The position numbers were made by a program, and so were the translations under genes. Source: Trichopria drosophilae (lineage: Eukaryota > Arthropoda > Insecta > Hymenoptera > Diapriidae). From it: 64,000 nucleotides of DNA. Where the stretch lies: positions 137,318,501-137,382,500 of the forward strand of contig CM059582.1 of the NCBI GenBank assembly GCA_030407085.1. The letters run 5' to 3'. Positions 10,626 through 21,690 of this stretch are shown piece after piece (the first letter of the stretch is position 1; every line of letters begins with the position of its first letter). Below the pieces are notes generated by a model. That model saw only the letters and a program-made list of their open reading frames with translations. It had not been told where the DNA came from and did not search any database.

Positions 10626-12160
10626 GTCTAAAAGTAGACATCGCATCTCGACTGGATAGGTCTTTTTTGGGAGTCAATATCCAATTTATTTCAGAAGACT
10701 CGATTCAACTTCGTACCTTATCAGTAAGAGAGATATCCGACCGTCATACGGCCACAAATCTGGAGATGATAATTTACAAAATTTTGGACTCATTTGCAAT
10801 TAAAATAAAAAACATCTATACTTTCACAACAGACAATGGCAAAAACACGATTAAATTAGAATAGTTGCTAAGAAACTAAAACACTGAAGATGAAGATGAG
10901 AATGACTACGAACAGAATAACGATGATGAAGATCAGAATTATGACAAAGATACCAATGAAGAAGATGCGGATTCGACGGAAGTCAACCTTTTTAAGGTGT
11001 CTTTAAATGGCGAATTAAAAGTAGAAGGGGTAAGATGTGCTGTTCATACTCTTTAATTAGCAGTTCACGACGTTATAAAGACAAAGGAAGTTAAGATGCT
11101 TATAATAAAAATGCGAAAAATTGTTAAAACATTAAGAACCCCAACAATGTACACTCTGTTAAAAAAAATAAATCCAGGCTGTTGTAAACCAGTGATAGAT
11201 GTACCAACGAGGTGGCATTCAACCGCAGACATGTTGAAAAGTTTAGTGAACTTAAAAGATGATATTCAAAATATCAGCGTTTCTGTTCACAACCTTGATT
11301 TCGGTGACGAACAATGGGATTTATGCAACGAATCATTGAAAGCACTTAATCCAGCCAAAATTGCAACAAAAAAAATGCAATCCCAGCAATTAACTGTTGC
11401 AGATTTTTATAATATATGGTTAGAATGCAAGTTGCAAACCATTAATATATCATCACCAATTGCAGCTCAGTTGTCAGTTGCAATTGAAAAACGCGAAAAG
11501 AGTTTATTTAATAATTCAGCTTTTAGAGCGGCCATTTACTTAGATCGTCGTTTTAAAGATGTCGTTCTTACAAAGGAAGATATAAAAGAGGCAAAAAAAA
11601 CTCTGAAATTAATTTGGTCCAGAATAAAGATTCATGACAGAGTGGAAGATCATGATCATGAATCAGAGTTTCCTGGTGACGACGAAAATCAGGATATAGT
11701 GGAAGTATTTCCTCGTTCAAAAAATAAAAATAACCCTAAAACCTGCAATCCTTCCGAAATGGATGTCGAACTTCAGAAGTTTGATCAATTAGACCGATCA
11801 ACCCGACACACAAATGTTTTACAATATTGGAAACAACACAAAAGTACATTACCAATATTATATAAATTATCAATTATTGTTCTCGCAGTGCCGGCGACGC
11901 AAGTAAGTGTCGAACGCTTATTCTCTGGCATGTCATATATTTTATCGCCAATTCGTAATAATCTATCGGGCCCAATTTTGGAAGACATTATGTTTGTTAG
12001 AACAAATTATAATTTTTTAAACAAATCCTCTTCCACTAAACGAATTTCAGTATTCGATAGTTCTTGTACATTGTCTAACACGTCAATGGATATAAGCGCA
12101 GAGGATGAGGAGCTTTCGTTTTCCATATCCAGTGGAGAGAGTTCATTTAGTACAAATTAA
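10622..12160 (+). pseudogene. hAT transposase, near full length but with stops
   Basis: The reading frame starts inside the transposase with KVDIASRLDRSFLGVNIQFI, followed by TLSVREISDRHTATNL and the TTDNGKN segment carrying a catalytic Asp (about 10827-10847). An acidic insertion rich in Asp/Glu/Asn follows, then CAVHTL (C-x2-H type motif, about 11037-11055) and RWHSTADML. The C-terminal dimerisation region at about 11860-12005 has VPATQVSVERLFS followed by LSPIRNNLSG. These are standard hAT (hobo/Ac/Tam3) features. It acts on DNA ends by a cut-and-paste reaction when intact. In-frame stops occur at 10862-10864 and 10875-10880, and at 11056-11058 where family members have Gln. From 11096 to 12160 (354 codons) the frame is clean. 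No terminal inverted repeats were identified. Confidence 0.8.
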
Positions 12161-12685
12161 AAAAGAAAACAAATTAATGGAATAAATGTTAAAGAAATCT
12201 TGCTAATCAACTTTTGTAAAATATACCTCGATACATGTCATAATTTCAATTTAATAAGAATTACACATATAATTGTTAACAAAAAATTAATAATAATGTA
12301 ATTTCCTTCAATCTCCACCATACAATATAGTAAGTCTAAAAGTCTAAAGTTTAGTAAGGGGATTCCAATCGGCTCAGTCGATAAAGGATTACTTTACGCT
12401 AAAAAACTGAAATTAAAAAATATTGAGTCGACTTTTCGAAATTCGGGTTCTGTACTAAAAATTGTAACCAATATGTATTGACGAGTCCTAAGAGAATACC
12501 TGAATTTTTTGTTTGGCGATTAGAACTGTTGTATTGTACTGCAAAAACATAAGATAGAGGACAAATTAAATAAAATAACTTTCCTGTTATGGGAACAAAA
12601 CAAAATTTGTAGACGAATTTCGTTCCGTTCAGAGAACGAAAACGAAATTGCATTTTTAGTTTCGTTTCGTTTCGTTCTGGGTCCC
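12161..12685. other. AT-rich non-coding stretch
   Basis: No gene is visible. A short TTTCG-type repeat (TTCGTTTCGTTTCGTTC, about 12660-12677) lies at the junction with the Gypsy pol that follows. Confidence 0.35.
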
Positions 12686-12689
12686 TGAA

Positions 12690-13330
12690 GAAAATAAACG
12701 CTGGAGATTGTTACTTGACTTCAGGGCACTAAACGAGAAAACGATTGGAAATGCGTCCCCGTTGCCAAACATTTCCGAAATACTGGATCAATTGGGAGGA
12801 GCACAATACTTCTCCATTTTTGACCTTGCCTCAGGATTTCATCAAATTCCTATCAGTAAAAAGGACCAACACAAAACCGCATTCTCCACGGATCATGGAC
12901 ATTGGGAATTCGCCAGAATGCCATTCGGACTCAAGAATGCTCCTGCTACCTTTATGAACTTAATGAATGTAGTATTATCCGGATTACAAGGAATAGAGCT
13001 GTTCGTATACTTGGTCGACGCAGTGATATACGCAAAAATTTTGACAGAACATCGCAAGAAATTTCTTAATTTAATACATCGGTTACGTGAAGCAAACCTT
13101 CAACTACAAGCTGACAAGTGCGAGTTTTTTGAGGCACGAAGTCACCTATCTCGGACATCTCATTACACAAGACGGATTGAAACCAGATCCTAAAAAAACT
13201 CGAAGCAGTCGAAAAATGTCCACAACCTAAGAACGTCAAGGGAATACGAGAACTCTTTGGTTTAACTGGATACTATCGTAGATTTATCGATAAATACGCT
13301 AAAATATCAAAACCACTGACTAAATTGTTA
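12690..13330 (+). pseudogene. Gypsy reverse transcriptase
   Basis: The frame shows RLLLDFRALNEKTI, then FDLASGFHQIP (catalytic Asp), FSTDHGHWEFARMPFGLKNAP and the YLVD motif (about 13009-13020) where the family has YLDD/YVDD; the first Asp of the pair is therefore replaced by Val. A frameshift near 13135 is followed by TYLGH, EAVEKCPQPKNVK and GIRELFGLTGYYRRFI, the thumb and connection that normally lead to RNase H. Most of RNase H is then deleted near 13335, where sequence jumps to AERNYSTYEKEALAI. The enzyme would copy element RNA into DNA; this copy is inactive. Confidence 0.8.
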
Positions 13331-13339
13331 TGCTTTGAC

Positions 13340-13673
13340 TAAATTTGAATGCAGCCGAAAGGAATTATTCAACTTATGAAAAGGAAGCGTTAGCTATTAT
13401 ATTTTGTGCCCAACACAAAAGGACCCTACGTCGAGACTTACACGATAGCGTTTGAAATTGGAAGAATATGATTTTGATATCGTTTATAAAGCAGGAAAGA
13501 GGAATGCGAATGCTGATGCCCTATCACGCAACTCTGTGGTTACAAATACCTTCGAGAATTCCACCAATTTGCCAATTGAAGTTAATACAGATTCAAAACA
13601 ATTCCATGTTGCAGAAGACAATTATTATGGGAATGGCATCATTCACAAGCTAACCCATGAACCACCAACTTGA
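13340..13673 (+). pseudogene. Gypsy RNase H C-terminal remnant
   Basis: The piece ERNYSTYEKEALAIIF is joined, through another deletion, to RLKLEEYDFDIVYKAGKRNANADALSRN (read in parts; about 13445-13530), the conserved RNase H end and linker. The ADALSR motif is intact here. The central RNase H catalytic residues are lost in the deletion near 13335 and the one near 13425. Confidence 0.7.
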
Positions 13674-13679
13674 CGTTCT

Positions 13680-14430
13680 CAACGAATTTCAAAACCTACC
13701 ATTGAAGGACAGCAATATCGGAAGCAACTAATACGGAAAGAACAGAAGAAAACGAAAAAACTCGAAAGGAACACATCACAACCAACAGTAGACCGACCTC
13801 CTGAAACTCCAACCTCATCAGACAATGTAGTAACTAATGAAAATCCATTTTTCGAATCACCTATGTCAAACCTTTGAGGCTGAATCTATCGAAGCATCAT
13901 CCAATATCCAAGATGATGCTTGTTCAGAAACATCATCTACAGAAGAAAACATTCTCTCTGACTATAACACCGATCAAGTTGATTGCCCAGACGATGATGT
14001 TAGTGACCAAATTGAATGTCATTTCGAGCCAGCGAGTGACGAAGAAGATGAACGAAATCCTATCGAGAAACTACTATCGGGAAGAAATATTTTTGAAACT
14101 CGTGACAATTTAATAATGCGAAAGGATAATTGCGTATTTTTCTTCGATGAAAATTGAAAACCTATTGGAACTGATACAGAAGAATATGGAAAGAAACGGA
14201 ATTTAACTGATTTTGGTCCCAATACCGTTGGTATAGTTAAATCATTGAAAATTGGAAGTAAGCGCTATTTCGGGATTTATTTACCGCCAATCTCGATCGG
14301 AACCAATATAAATAAAGTATTTGCAATATTAAATTCATGCAGTAAACAGCTAAAAGAATTGTTACACCTATATGAAAGTCAAAGTTTAAGTATTCCGCGT
14401 ATGGATTTCTCAGATCCTACCCTTTGAAAT
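13680..14430 (+). pseudogene. Gypsy pol spacer, acidic
   Basis: Between the RNase H and integrase remnants is a coding-like stretch with an acidic region (EDDACSETSSTEEN-like composition, about 13900-14060), then a phenylalanine-rich FFFDENGKP-like segment and a closing KQLKELLHLYES helix (about 14340-14380). Stops interrupt it at about 13877 and 14157. Some insect Gypsy families carry a comparable insertion before the integrase zinc domain; I infer that role from position and frame continuity. Confidence 0.5.
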
Positions 14431-14479
14431 AAGATGCAAGAAATATTAATAAATCGATTGAGCTCCATCGACACTAAGA

Positions 14480-15168
14480 TATATATATATATGTTTAGGA
14501 TTCGTGAAACAACCACCTCTGTCTGAGCGTTTTGATCTCATTAAGGAAGCACATAATTCGATAGTAGGCGGACACAAGGGCGTGAATAAAACGTATAGTT
14601 TATTAAGATCTAATTATCAATGAGAAAACATGAAAGAAGACGTTGAAGCTTACATTGAACAATGCCTACAGTGCAAATTGAAAAAAATTATTCGCGTCAA
14701 AACACGAATGCCAATGGCTATTACGGATACTCCAGGCACAGTTTTTGAAAAGGTAGCTCTCGATCTGGTTGGACCTCTACAGCAGACGGAAGGCGGAAAT
14801 CGATGGATTCTCACGATGTAATATCTACTGACAAAATATTTCATCGGAGTCCCATTACCTGACGCAACAGCTTCTACCGTCGAAGACGCATTTTTGAAAC
14901 GTTTAATATGCATATTTGGACCTCCTAAAATAGTTCTAACCGACCAAGGCTCGAATTTTTTATCCAAATTAATCTAATTATTAGCTAAACGACTTCGTAT
15001 TCGTCAATTAAAAACCACTGAGTTTCACCCCCAAACTAATGGTTCGTTAGAAAGATCCCACACAACTCTCGTAGAGTACTTGCGTCCATTTGCAAATAAG
15101 GATAGCGAATGGGATAATTGGGTAGAATTTGCAATGTTCTCTTATAATTCCAATGTTCACGAAGGTAC
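14480..15168 (+). pseudogene. Gypsy integrase, truncated
   Basis: An HHCC zinc-binding region is readable: H-N-S-I-V-G-G-H (about 14551-14574), then YIEQCLQCK (about 14650-14676). The catalytic core follows: LDLVGPLQQTEGGNRWIL (first Asp, about 14760), a stop at 14820, DQGSNF (second Asp, about 14941-14960) and HPQTNGSLERSH (catalytic Glu, about 15029-15063). The frame ends at NVHEGT, where the LTR begins. Integrase inserts element DNA into the genome; this copy has at least two stops and lacks its C-terminus. Confidence 0.8.
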
Positions 15169-16459
15169 TGTTACGTCCGAATGATCAAGTCGACACCTAA
15201 CACATGATTGTCAAAAATAAATGTAAAGGAATCGTCCTTATTAACTTAGGACGCTCGAAGGTTAGGAAAAGAAATTATTATTCTTATTTAGTAGGTAAAA
15301 ATTGGTTTATTTAGTAGGTAAAAATTTGTAAGTGGATTAATGTAGGAAGAGGAAAGAAAGATAGTCTAACAATCGCATAGACTGGAAAGGAAACAGTCTA
15401 GCAATCGCATAGACTGGAAAGGAAAAGTTCAAAAGGGAAACAGTCCAGCACTCGCATAGACTGGAAAGGAAAAGTTCAAAGGGAAATAGTCTAGCACTCG
15501 CATAGACTGGAAAGAAAAAGTTCAAAGGGAAATAGTCTAGCACTCGCATAGACTGGAAAGGAAAAGTTCAAAGGGAAATAGTTTAGCATTCGCATAGACT
15601 GGAAAGGAGAATTATTGAAAAATGGCGAGTCATAAGATTTTAACAACTTCTTTGGTAGCAGGGGAAAATTATTGAAAAAGGGCGAGTCATAACAATTTCT
15701 TACTTTTCCCTTGAATACTCCTGGTGTTGATTGACGGATGGGACCCTTGGACTAACTGACAGTTTGGTCAGGACGTGCGCCCTCTTTTATAGTGGCCCGA
15801 AGAGAGTTTTTTAGTGGAAATTTGGATTTGTAAGTGGGAGTCAGTGGAGGGCTTCTTTGAGCGAGCTTGTCGACGAGACAAGCGATTTACAACAAATTCT
15901 ATAATAATTAATATTAATTCTAATTATACATTAATATTTCTAAAAAGTATAAATAACAATACTAACATACGATATTATTGTAACTAGCAATAATAAATTA
16001 CGAAAGAACCATCGTTTTTAATATTGGTTTATGTGAATCGTTTTCACTTGAGGTTCATTATTTAAAAAGAATACTTTCAATCATTTCATATAAATAATCG
16101 GATGGTTCTTTTGTAATTTAAACAAAATATTATTTTCTAGAATATTCTAAATATGAAGTTTCTAGAAGCTTGGAAATGTTCAAGGGTTTCAGACACGAGA
16201 CGTATCTTAAAAATAGATAAACTTTATGACGGTTTTCCGTCTTAAGATACATGAAAGTACATCTGTTTCGACACATGAAAGGAAACGCGTGTGTGATCGA
16301 CGGTTTCAATTTCTAGTTTCCAGGCTTGGTTAGGCTTATCTAAAATGTTATGATATGGAGCTGTACAAAGAAAACCGCATGCTGTACTTTTCCGGCTAGC
16401 GTCTAAAAACTTCAAATTACTTATGGAAAAAGAAACGCACGTATGGGTCGCACGTTACA
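15169..16459 (-). repeat. 3' LTR of the env-bearing retroelement
   Basis: On the minus strand the block starts TGTAACGTGCGACC at 16459 and ends GGACGTAACA at 15169, giving TG...CA ends. Directly upstream on that strand is a purine run (16460-16472) suited to be the polypurine tract, and 150 bases further upstream is the stop of the env gene. The unit is 1291 bp and contains a 46-bp tandem array (15363-15610). It interrupts the Gypsy integrase at 15168. The matching 5' LTR is not in the window, so the target duplication cannot be checked. Confidence 0.6.
15363..15610. repeat. 46-bp tandem array in the LTR
   Basis: At least six units begin with variants of AGTCTAGCACTCGCATAGAC, at about 15363, 15393, 15441, 15488, 15534 and 15580. 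The first two are shorter and the last four are close to 46 bp apart. Units differ at several sites, so the array is not recent. Arrays in LTR U3 regions often act as enhancers in retroviral elements, but nothing here tests that. Confidence 0.85.
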
Positions 16460-16472
16460 CCTCCCTACTTTT
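16460..16472 (-). promoter_or_regulatory. Candidate polypurine tract
   Basis: The minus strand reads AAAAGTAGGGAGG immediately before the LTR start TGTAACG. A polypurine tract primes plus-strand DNA synthesis in LTR retroelements and sits exactly at this place. Confidence 0.6.
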
Positions 16473-16609
16473 AGATGACATTACAGGGTAATTTCATTTT
16501 AAATAAGTTCGTAAATGCTTAATCAGAAAAGTTAAAATCTTACAATAATTTATACTTATACGCAATCGAAGCTTATACTATTTGCACTTATAGTTCGTTA
16601 CACTTTTAT

Positions 16610-18225
16610 TCACTCGAATTCGTATGGTCTTTTATCTTCTTTGTTAGGCGTGTTGGTTAAAGCAATGGTTTCGACGTTTCGTAATTGGTCATTTGGGTAG
16701 AGAGTTGGTGCAGTAATATTGTCTTCGTTGGATATCACAGGGTTTCTGGTAGGTTCGCTTACTAGATCTGTTGTACGAGGGCGCAAGTGAAGTAAAGCGT
16801 TCGTGAGTAAATCCATTATTGCGCCTAGTAAAATGACCAACCAAAAGCACGTTGCAGGGCGAAGAAATGAATGGCGGTATCTATTACGAATTTGGTAAGT
16901 TTTGCCAAAAGTATAATTCTAAAAATTCCGGCACTAAAGGTGCCGAAGTTGTTGAAGCCTGCCCATATTCTAAAGTGGATTTAGCGATGGCTTCTAGTGT
17001 TTTAGGATCTAAGAAACCGCCGATAGAGAAACTTCCTCCATTCTCTCTTTCTAGACTCTCTTTCTAGAAAGAAGCGACCTTTATCATATGGTTAACTAAG
17101 GCTGGTTGTTCAAAAGGGGCCATAATGAAATCACGAAGACGTTCAAGGTCTTCGAACGTGTAGATACCTTGTCGAGCCAGATTACCAGGGCTTTCGTACT
17201 GCCAAGAAATGTTGGCTTGGGGAGTTAAAATATGGGGAGGTTTACTTTCCACAAGTTTCGGGAATACCTTGTACCAAATTCCTTCGAATTCGAATATTTG
17301 TGGGACTACAGAATTGCAGGGAATTTCATAACCAACATTTTGAAGAAAATGAGTTCTGGGGGTGCGGAACATAAGGGTATCTTCTTTCATCGCGGCAAGT
17401 TCATGATAGCAAGGTTTTACATGGGCTCCTTTTTCCTTCGACAGGAACACACTTAATGAGGCGAATTACTTCACCGGTGACAATTGCGGTGTAACCCGGA
17501 CCCTTTTTATATGTATACGCAAATTCTTCCGGTTTAACTATGGCCAATGCTTGAGCGTTACGAAGGAGTTTTTGTTCCATTTGGCATCTGTGTTGGAGGA
17601 TATCTCTATACAAATGGGTAACTTGAGTTTTGACGTGTTTTTCGACGTAGATAAATTTGCTATTGATATATGCAAAATGATCTAGGTCTTGGGTCTTAGT
17701 GGGATTAGGGGAGTTAAAGAATTTGTCTCTTTTACCTTCTATAATAAATAATCTGGGATGTTCTGTTTTGATAAATTGATAGCCGCATAAATTCCTAGAA
17801 CCACCTACGGTTAGGGCAAATGTTATATCTTGAGATATAACGGTGTAGATAGTTTCAGCAAATGTTTGAGAACTGTCTACCATCTTGGTGGCATGACCTT
17901 CATATAATACGCCATACTGATTGAATTTGCAGGAATCTGCAGGCATGCTATTCCAATAAACATAGTTTCCGAGGGAATCTATGCATTTTCCTGTATTAAT
18001 AGGACAACGAGTTCCAGATAACAACTGAATTTGATTGTTTTGTAGATGTTTGGCGGCTTCATAATCACTAGGCGTGATTTTGACACGGGCTTGAACGATC
18101 ACATCTTCCCATGATCCGTAAGGGTCGGCATATTGGGTTCCTTTGCAACTTGCATCAGAGGTGACTTCACCAGCAAGTACGATGCTGAAACCTGTGGTTC
18201 CATTTTTCTGCCATCGTGCAAGCTC
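16610..18225 (-). pseudogene. Chuvirus-like glycoprotein (env) of a retroelement
   Basis: Minus-strand reading frames at 18102-17401, 17450-17064 and 16840-16610, in three different frames, make one protein broken by frameshifts near 17425 and 17062. Visible features are a motif KFIYVEKHVKTQ (about 17660-17625), several paired cysteines (KCVPV, SPCKTLL, CYHEL, EIPC), a segment YTFEDLERLRDF near 17160-17120, a hydrophobic WLVILLGAIMDLLTNALLHL span (about 16845-16785) fit for a membrane anchor, and a ~55-residue tail. The N-terminus and signal peptide are missing at the 18225 breakpoint. I recognise the cysteine-spaced pattern as like glycoproteins of chuviruses, which are known to occur beside BEL/Pao elements in insect genomes; this is recall, not a search. 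When intact it would be a membrane fusion/attachment protein. This copy is broken. Confidence 0.6.
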
Positions 18226-18728
18226 GGCTTAAAATCACCCTCTCTTATTACGATGCTCAGACGCATCTGGAATGTGTTTAGACTCTTTTGGAAGCACAGC
18301 ATTTTGGGACATCATTTCCATGGACTCTTGTAAATTCAACCGATATGGAGTTTTATATCCGGGTCCGGCCTCTGAACTGGTGGACGTGTTCAATACTTTT
18401 GTGGAAACCATATACACCGTTATCAGTCAAGATCTCATCTTCGCACTAGCAGTGGGTGGTTAAAAAACACTATGTGGTTATAATATAATAAAAACGGAGC
18501 ATCCCAAATTGTTCATCTTAGAAGGACAAGAGGAACGATTCTTTAACTCTCCTGCTCCACGGCGAACTCATGACATGGATCTTTTTGCATATGTAAATAG
18601 TAAATTTATATATGTAGAAAAACACGTAAAAACTCAAGTGACTAATCTTTACCGAGACATCTTGCTGCACCGTTGTGCCCTGGAACAAGATCTTCTAAGG
18701 AATACTCAAGCTATTGCAATCATTCTGG
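18226..18728 (+). pseudogene. Second env fragment, opposite orientation
   Basis: The plus strand encodes a middle piece of the same glycoprotein family, starting near the residues ARLKIT and ending after a helix with LYRDILLHRC and LLRNTQAIAII. Over 75 comparable residues, 54 match the minus-strand copy by my hand count, so it comes from a related but distinct element and not from a recent inverted duplication. A stop lies at 18461-18463. Left and right junctions (near 18225 and 18727) are abrupt: on the left the opposite-strand env, on the right the RT of a BEL/Pao element in the opposite orientation. Confidence 0.6.
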
Positions 18729-19878
18729 CCCACTTTCGAAGGGTGAAGCCTCCGCTTCGTAAAAGGTTGACTGCCTGGAGTCGCAATTGACGAGCGGAGG
18801 AAATATCATCTGCGCCGAAGAGACAGTCATCGACGTATATCCCCGTTTGTAAACTGGCCGCGGCGAGAGGGAATATTTCGCCCTCGTCATGCAGCAATTG
18901 CTGCAGAACTCGGAGCGCCAGGAAAGGTGCGCATGAAACACCGAAAGTCACGGTATTCAGCCGATAGTGCTGAATAGATTGATCGGGTTCATATCGCTAG
19001 ACAAGACGCTGGTAATCCCGATCCTGAGGATGCACCCAGATCTGTCGGTACATCTGCGCGATATCTGCGCAGAGCACGAGGCGAGGAAATCGCCATTGCG
19101 AGAGAACCGCCGTGATATCGGCTTGGAGTTTGGCTCCAGTGAGGAGATTATCGTTTAACGACTTAGAGTTCGAGGTCTTTCTCGAAGCGTTAAACACCAC
19201 TCTTAATTTTGTGGTGCAATTCGTCCCTTTTTTAACCCCGTGATGCGGCAAGTAAAATGACTTTCCAGCCTGAATTGCGTTAGAAACGGGCTCCATGTGA
19301 TTCTGGAGTAGATAGTCTGCTATTGATTCGCGATACAGCTGATATTCGGTTGGCTTGAGAATCAATCGGTGTTCTTGGGCCTTGAAAGCACGAACGGCCT
19401 TGTTGACAGATGCGCCGAAGGAAGGCGGAATTACCCGAAAGGGAAGCCGAACCATATACCTGCCATCTGATAGTCGCGAATGCTTTGAGACGAAGTGCGC
19501 TTCACATTGCGCATCTTCTTCCGAGACGGGTTTGTCGGTTGGAAGTTCTTCTACTTCCCAGAAGCGAGAAATCAAGTTTGACAGCTGAAGCTGCACAGTG
19601 CAATTATGCACTTGAGCGTGTGAAGGGATTGAAGAGGTCAATCCAGCTGCCCCACCTGAGATAATCCATCCGAAAACGGAATTTTGGGCAATGCGTTGAT
19701 CTGGAAGGCCCTTGATGAGTCCGTCCAGAATTATCGATCCGTACAAGTCGGCTCCTATTATCAGATCGATTTGCGTTGAATCGCATGGGTTTCGGTCAGC
19801 AAGTTTGAGGTTATATATGTGCGGCCATTGTACCGGTGACCATTGTAGCCGCGGCGCGTAGGTCGTCAGTTCTTTCAA
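18729..19878 (-). pseudogene. BEL/Pao reverse transcriptase, truncated
   Basis: Minus-strand frames 19878-18997 and 18951-18706 form the linker and RT of a BEL/Pao pol. Features in order: LIIGADLYGSI and VFGWIISG (end of the protease-linker region), RYMVRLPF, SFYLPHHGVKK, LRVVFNASRKT, KSLNDNLLTGAKLQ, LCADIAQMYRQIWVHP (catalytic Asp), then after a small break TFGVSCAPF, and YVDDCLFGAD carrying the intact YVDD catalytic pair (about 18845-18815). The frame stops abruptly after GGFTLRKWA at the junction with the inverted env piece, so RNase H and integrase are lost. Confidence 0.85.
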
Positions 19879-20456
19879 TACGTCGTCTCGAAACCCGATG
19901 TGTCACTATCCTTCGGCGAAATTGACAGGGACGCCGTGTATTTGGCGACACCTGCAGAGATGCCGCCGACACCGGACACGGGCGTGACTGTTCTCGTGAG
20001 ACGCGCCCCAATTGCATAAGCCACACGTTCCGAGACGAGTGTCCAGGTCGAACCTTGGTCGATGAGCGCGCGTACCCTTGCCGTCCGACCGTTTGATGAA
20101 CGAACCGATACCGTCGCGGTTGCTAGCAGCACTTCAGAAAAACTGACATTTGAAGAAAAGTGCGTTTGCACCGTCGCCGGTTCAGTCGCGGGCTGATTAA
20201 GCGTCGCGGATGTCTCAGAAGAAGACCAGGACGTCCGGCCCGCCGCCGATTCCAACGGTCGATGCAGCATCGTGTGGTGCTTACCTTTGCACTTGAAACA
20301 CGTGAATTTACTTGTACATGCCGACAACGCATGCGCCGACAAACAATTCACACACACATTTTGTCCTTTGACATAATCTTGCCGATTCGCAACAGGTATG
20401 CTTTTGAAACGCGCACACCTATTCAACGAATGTGCCCCGTGACACATGATGCACAC
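19875..20456 (-). pseudogene. BEL/Pao zinc knuckles and protease
   Basis: The frame opens with CIMCHGAHSLNRC and CVNCLSAHALSAC, then FTCFKCKGKHHTMLH, a run of Cys/His clusters typical of BEL/Pao gag nucleocapsid. It continues to an aspartyl protease with ALIDQGSTWTLVSE, the A-L-I/L-D-x-G-S motif holding the catalytic Asp (about 20076-20035), and a GVGG turn. It is one base out of frame with gag before it and with RT after it, so the polyprotein is broken twice, unless programmed frameshifting is involved. The protease would mature the polyprotein. Confidence 0.8.
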
Positions 20457-20463
20457 GCGCGTG

Positions 20464-21690
20464 TCAGTTGTGCACTGACTGAGAGAAAACTTTCAGCCTG
20501 CTAGGAGTCGCTGCTGTATTGGACGCGGAGGGTTTTACCGAATGGACGCCAACAGACTCCAAAGCACGCGATCGTGATAATAAAAAAGTCTGCAATGCTT
20601 CTAAAGGAGGGTAGTCGGTTTGTGTGCCAAGACCAATCTCCCAGGCTTTGCGCGACTCACCGTCCAATTTTTGTACCAAAAGGTATACTAAAATAGCACC
20701 CGATTCGTTCACAGGAAAGTTAAGCGATTTCAAAGCAGCCACGGCTTCCTTCGATTTGTCGTGAATTTGCAAAAGGCCCGCTGCACTTTCCTTTTGGAGC
20801 GGTCGAATTGAAAACAAAGATTCGAAATGCGCGTTCGCGATAGCTAAATTATTCGCGTATCTCGTTTTGAGAATTTGCCAGGCCTCACTAAAAGAAGTGT
20901 CACCTGAGGTTATATGATTAATTAAAGCAGCCGGTTCCGGTGCAAGCGCGGACTTCAAATAGTGAAACCTTTGCAAATTGTCCAAAGAGGCGTTATTGAC
21001 AACAAGAGAATTGAAATAATCGCTGAAGCTACACCACGCGTCAAAACGACCGTTAAATTTAGGTATACAAATCTTAGGTAACGATGAGTTGCTGCGATGG
21101 TGGATGAAGCTCTCCGGATGCACAGTTGTCAGTAGCGGGCTCGAAACAGCTAGTGGTGTGAGAGCGGCGATGGCCTCCTCGATGTCTCCTATGTAGTCCA
21201 AGAACAGCTGTTCATCCGTTGCATGCTGGTTCTGTGCGAAATACTCCAGCTCTCGTTCCTCCTCTGTTGCATGGTCACACAGCTGGGCGTGCAGATCGTC
21301 GCATTCCACCCAGGTCGATTTGATATGGTCCAATCTAACCTTCAACCGGGCTGCCGTACCAGTCGCACCCTTGGGAAGATTGCTGAACGTTTGCTGAATG
21401 CTGGCGAACTTCTCCAATCGCCGTGCCATCAAGCAATTAAAATCGACGGCGGTTGCCATTTCGTTTACATCCTGCACAACTTCCGAAATGTTCAAAGATT
21501 GCAGAAGAAGGGAATCTCCCACAGAAATGTCGTGAGACAAGATCGAATCGCGCGTAGTAGAAGTGCGTACTCTCGATGCCGAACGACGCAACCTATCGTT
21601 GGTCAGCAGCTGCTCCAATGGCATGGGAAGCTGCTTCTCAAATTCTGCAGGTGCGGTTCTCCACTTGTCAGCGGCAAAGGCGTTCCAAAA
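20464..21690 (-). pseudogene. BEL/Pao gag
   Basis: A long minus-strand frame encodes a gag of the DUF1759 type. The ATG at 21624 (MPLEQLL) gives 386 codons; the frame is open a little further upstream, to a stop near 21695. The N-terminal half is helical and charged; the middle has KICIPKFNGRFDAWCSFSDYF (about 21075-21010) and RFHYLKSALAPEPAALI, hallmarks of this capsid family, then WQILKTRYANN and YLLVQKLDGESRKAWE. It is the cleanest gene of this element. Gag would form the particle shell that packages the RNA. Confidence 0.85.

Larger units (their letters stand above)
12690..15168 (+). mobile_element. Decayed Ty3/Gypsy retrotransposon, pol part
   Basis: RT, an RNase H remnant, an acidic spacer and integrase follow in Gypsy order on the plus strand. 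Gag, protease and the start of RT are missing at the left. At the right, the integrase is cut off in mid-domain at 15168 by the start of the LTR at 15169. This means the LTR-bearing element inserted into this Gypsy copy and is younger than it. Confidence 0.8.

Noticed and set aside
15363..15610. CRISPR array
   Set aside because: The repeats are head-to-tail without unique spacers, lie in an LTR, and the DNA is eukaryotic.
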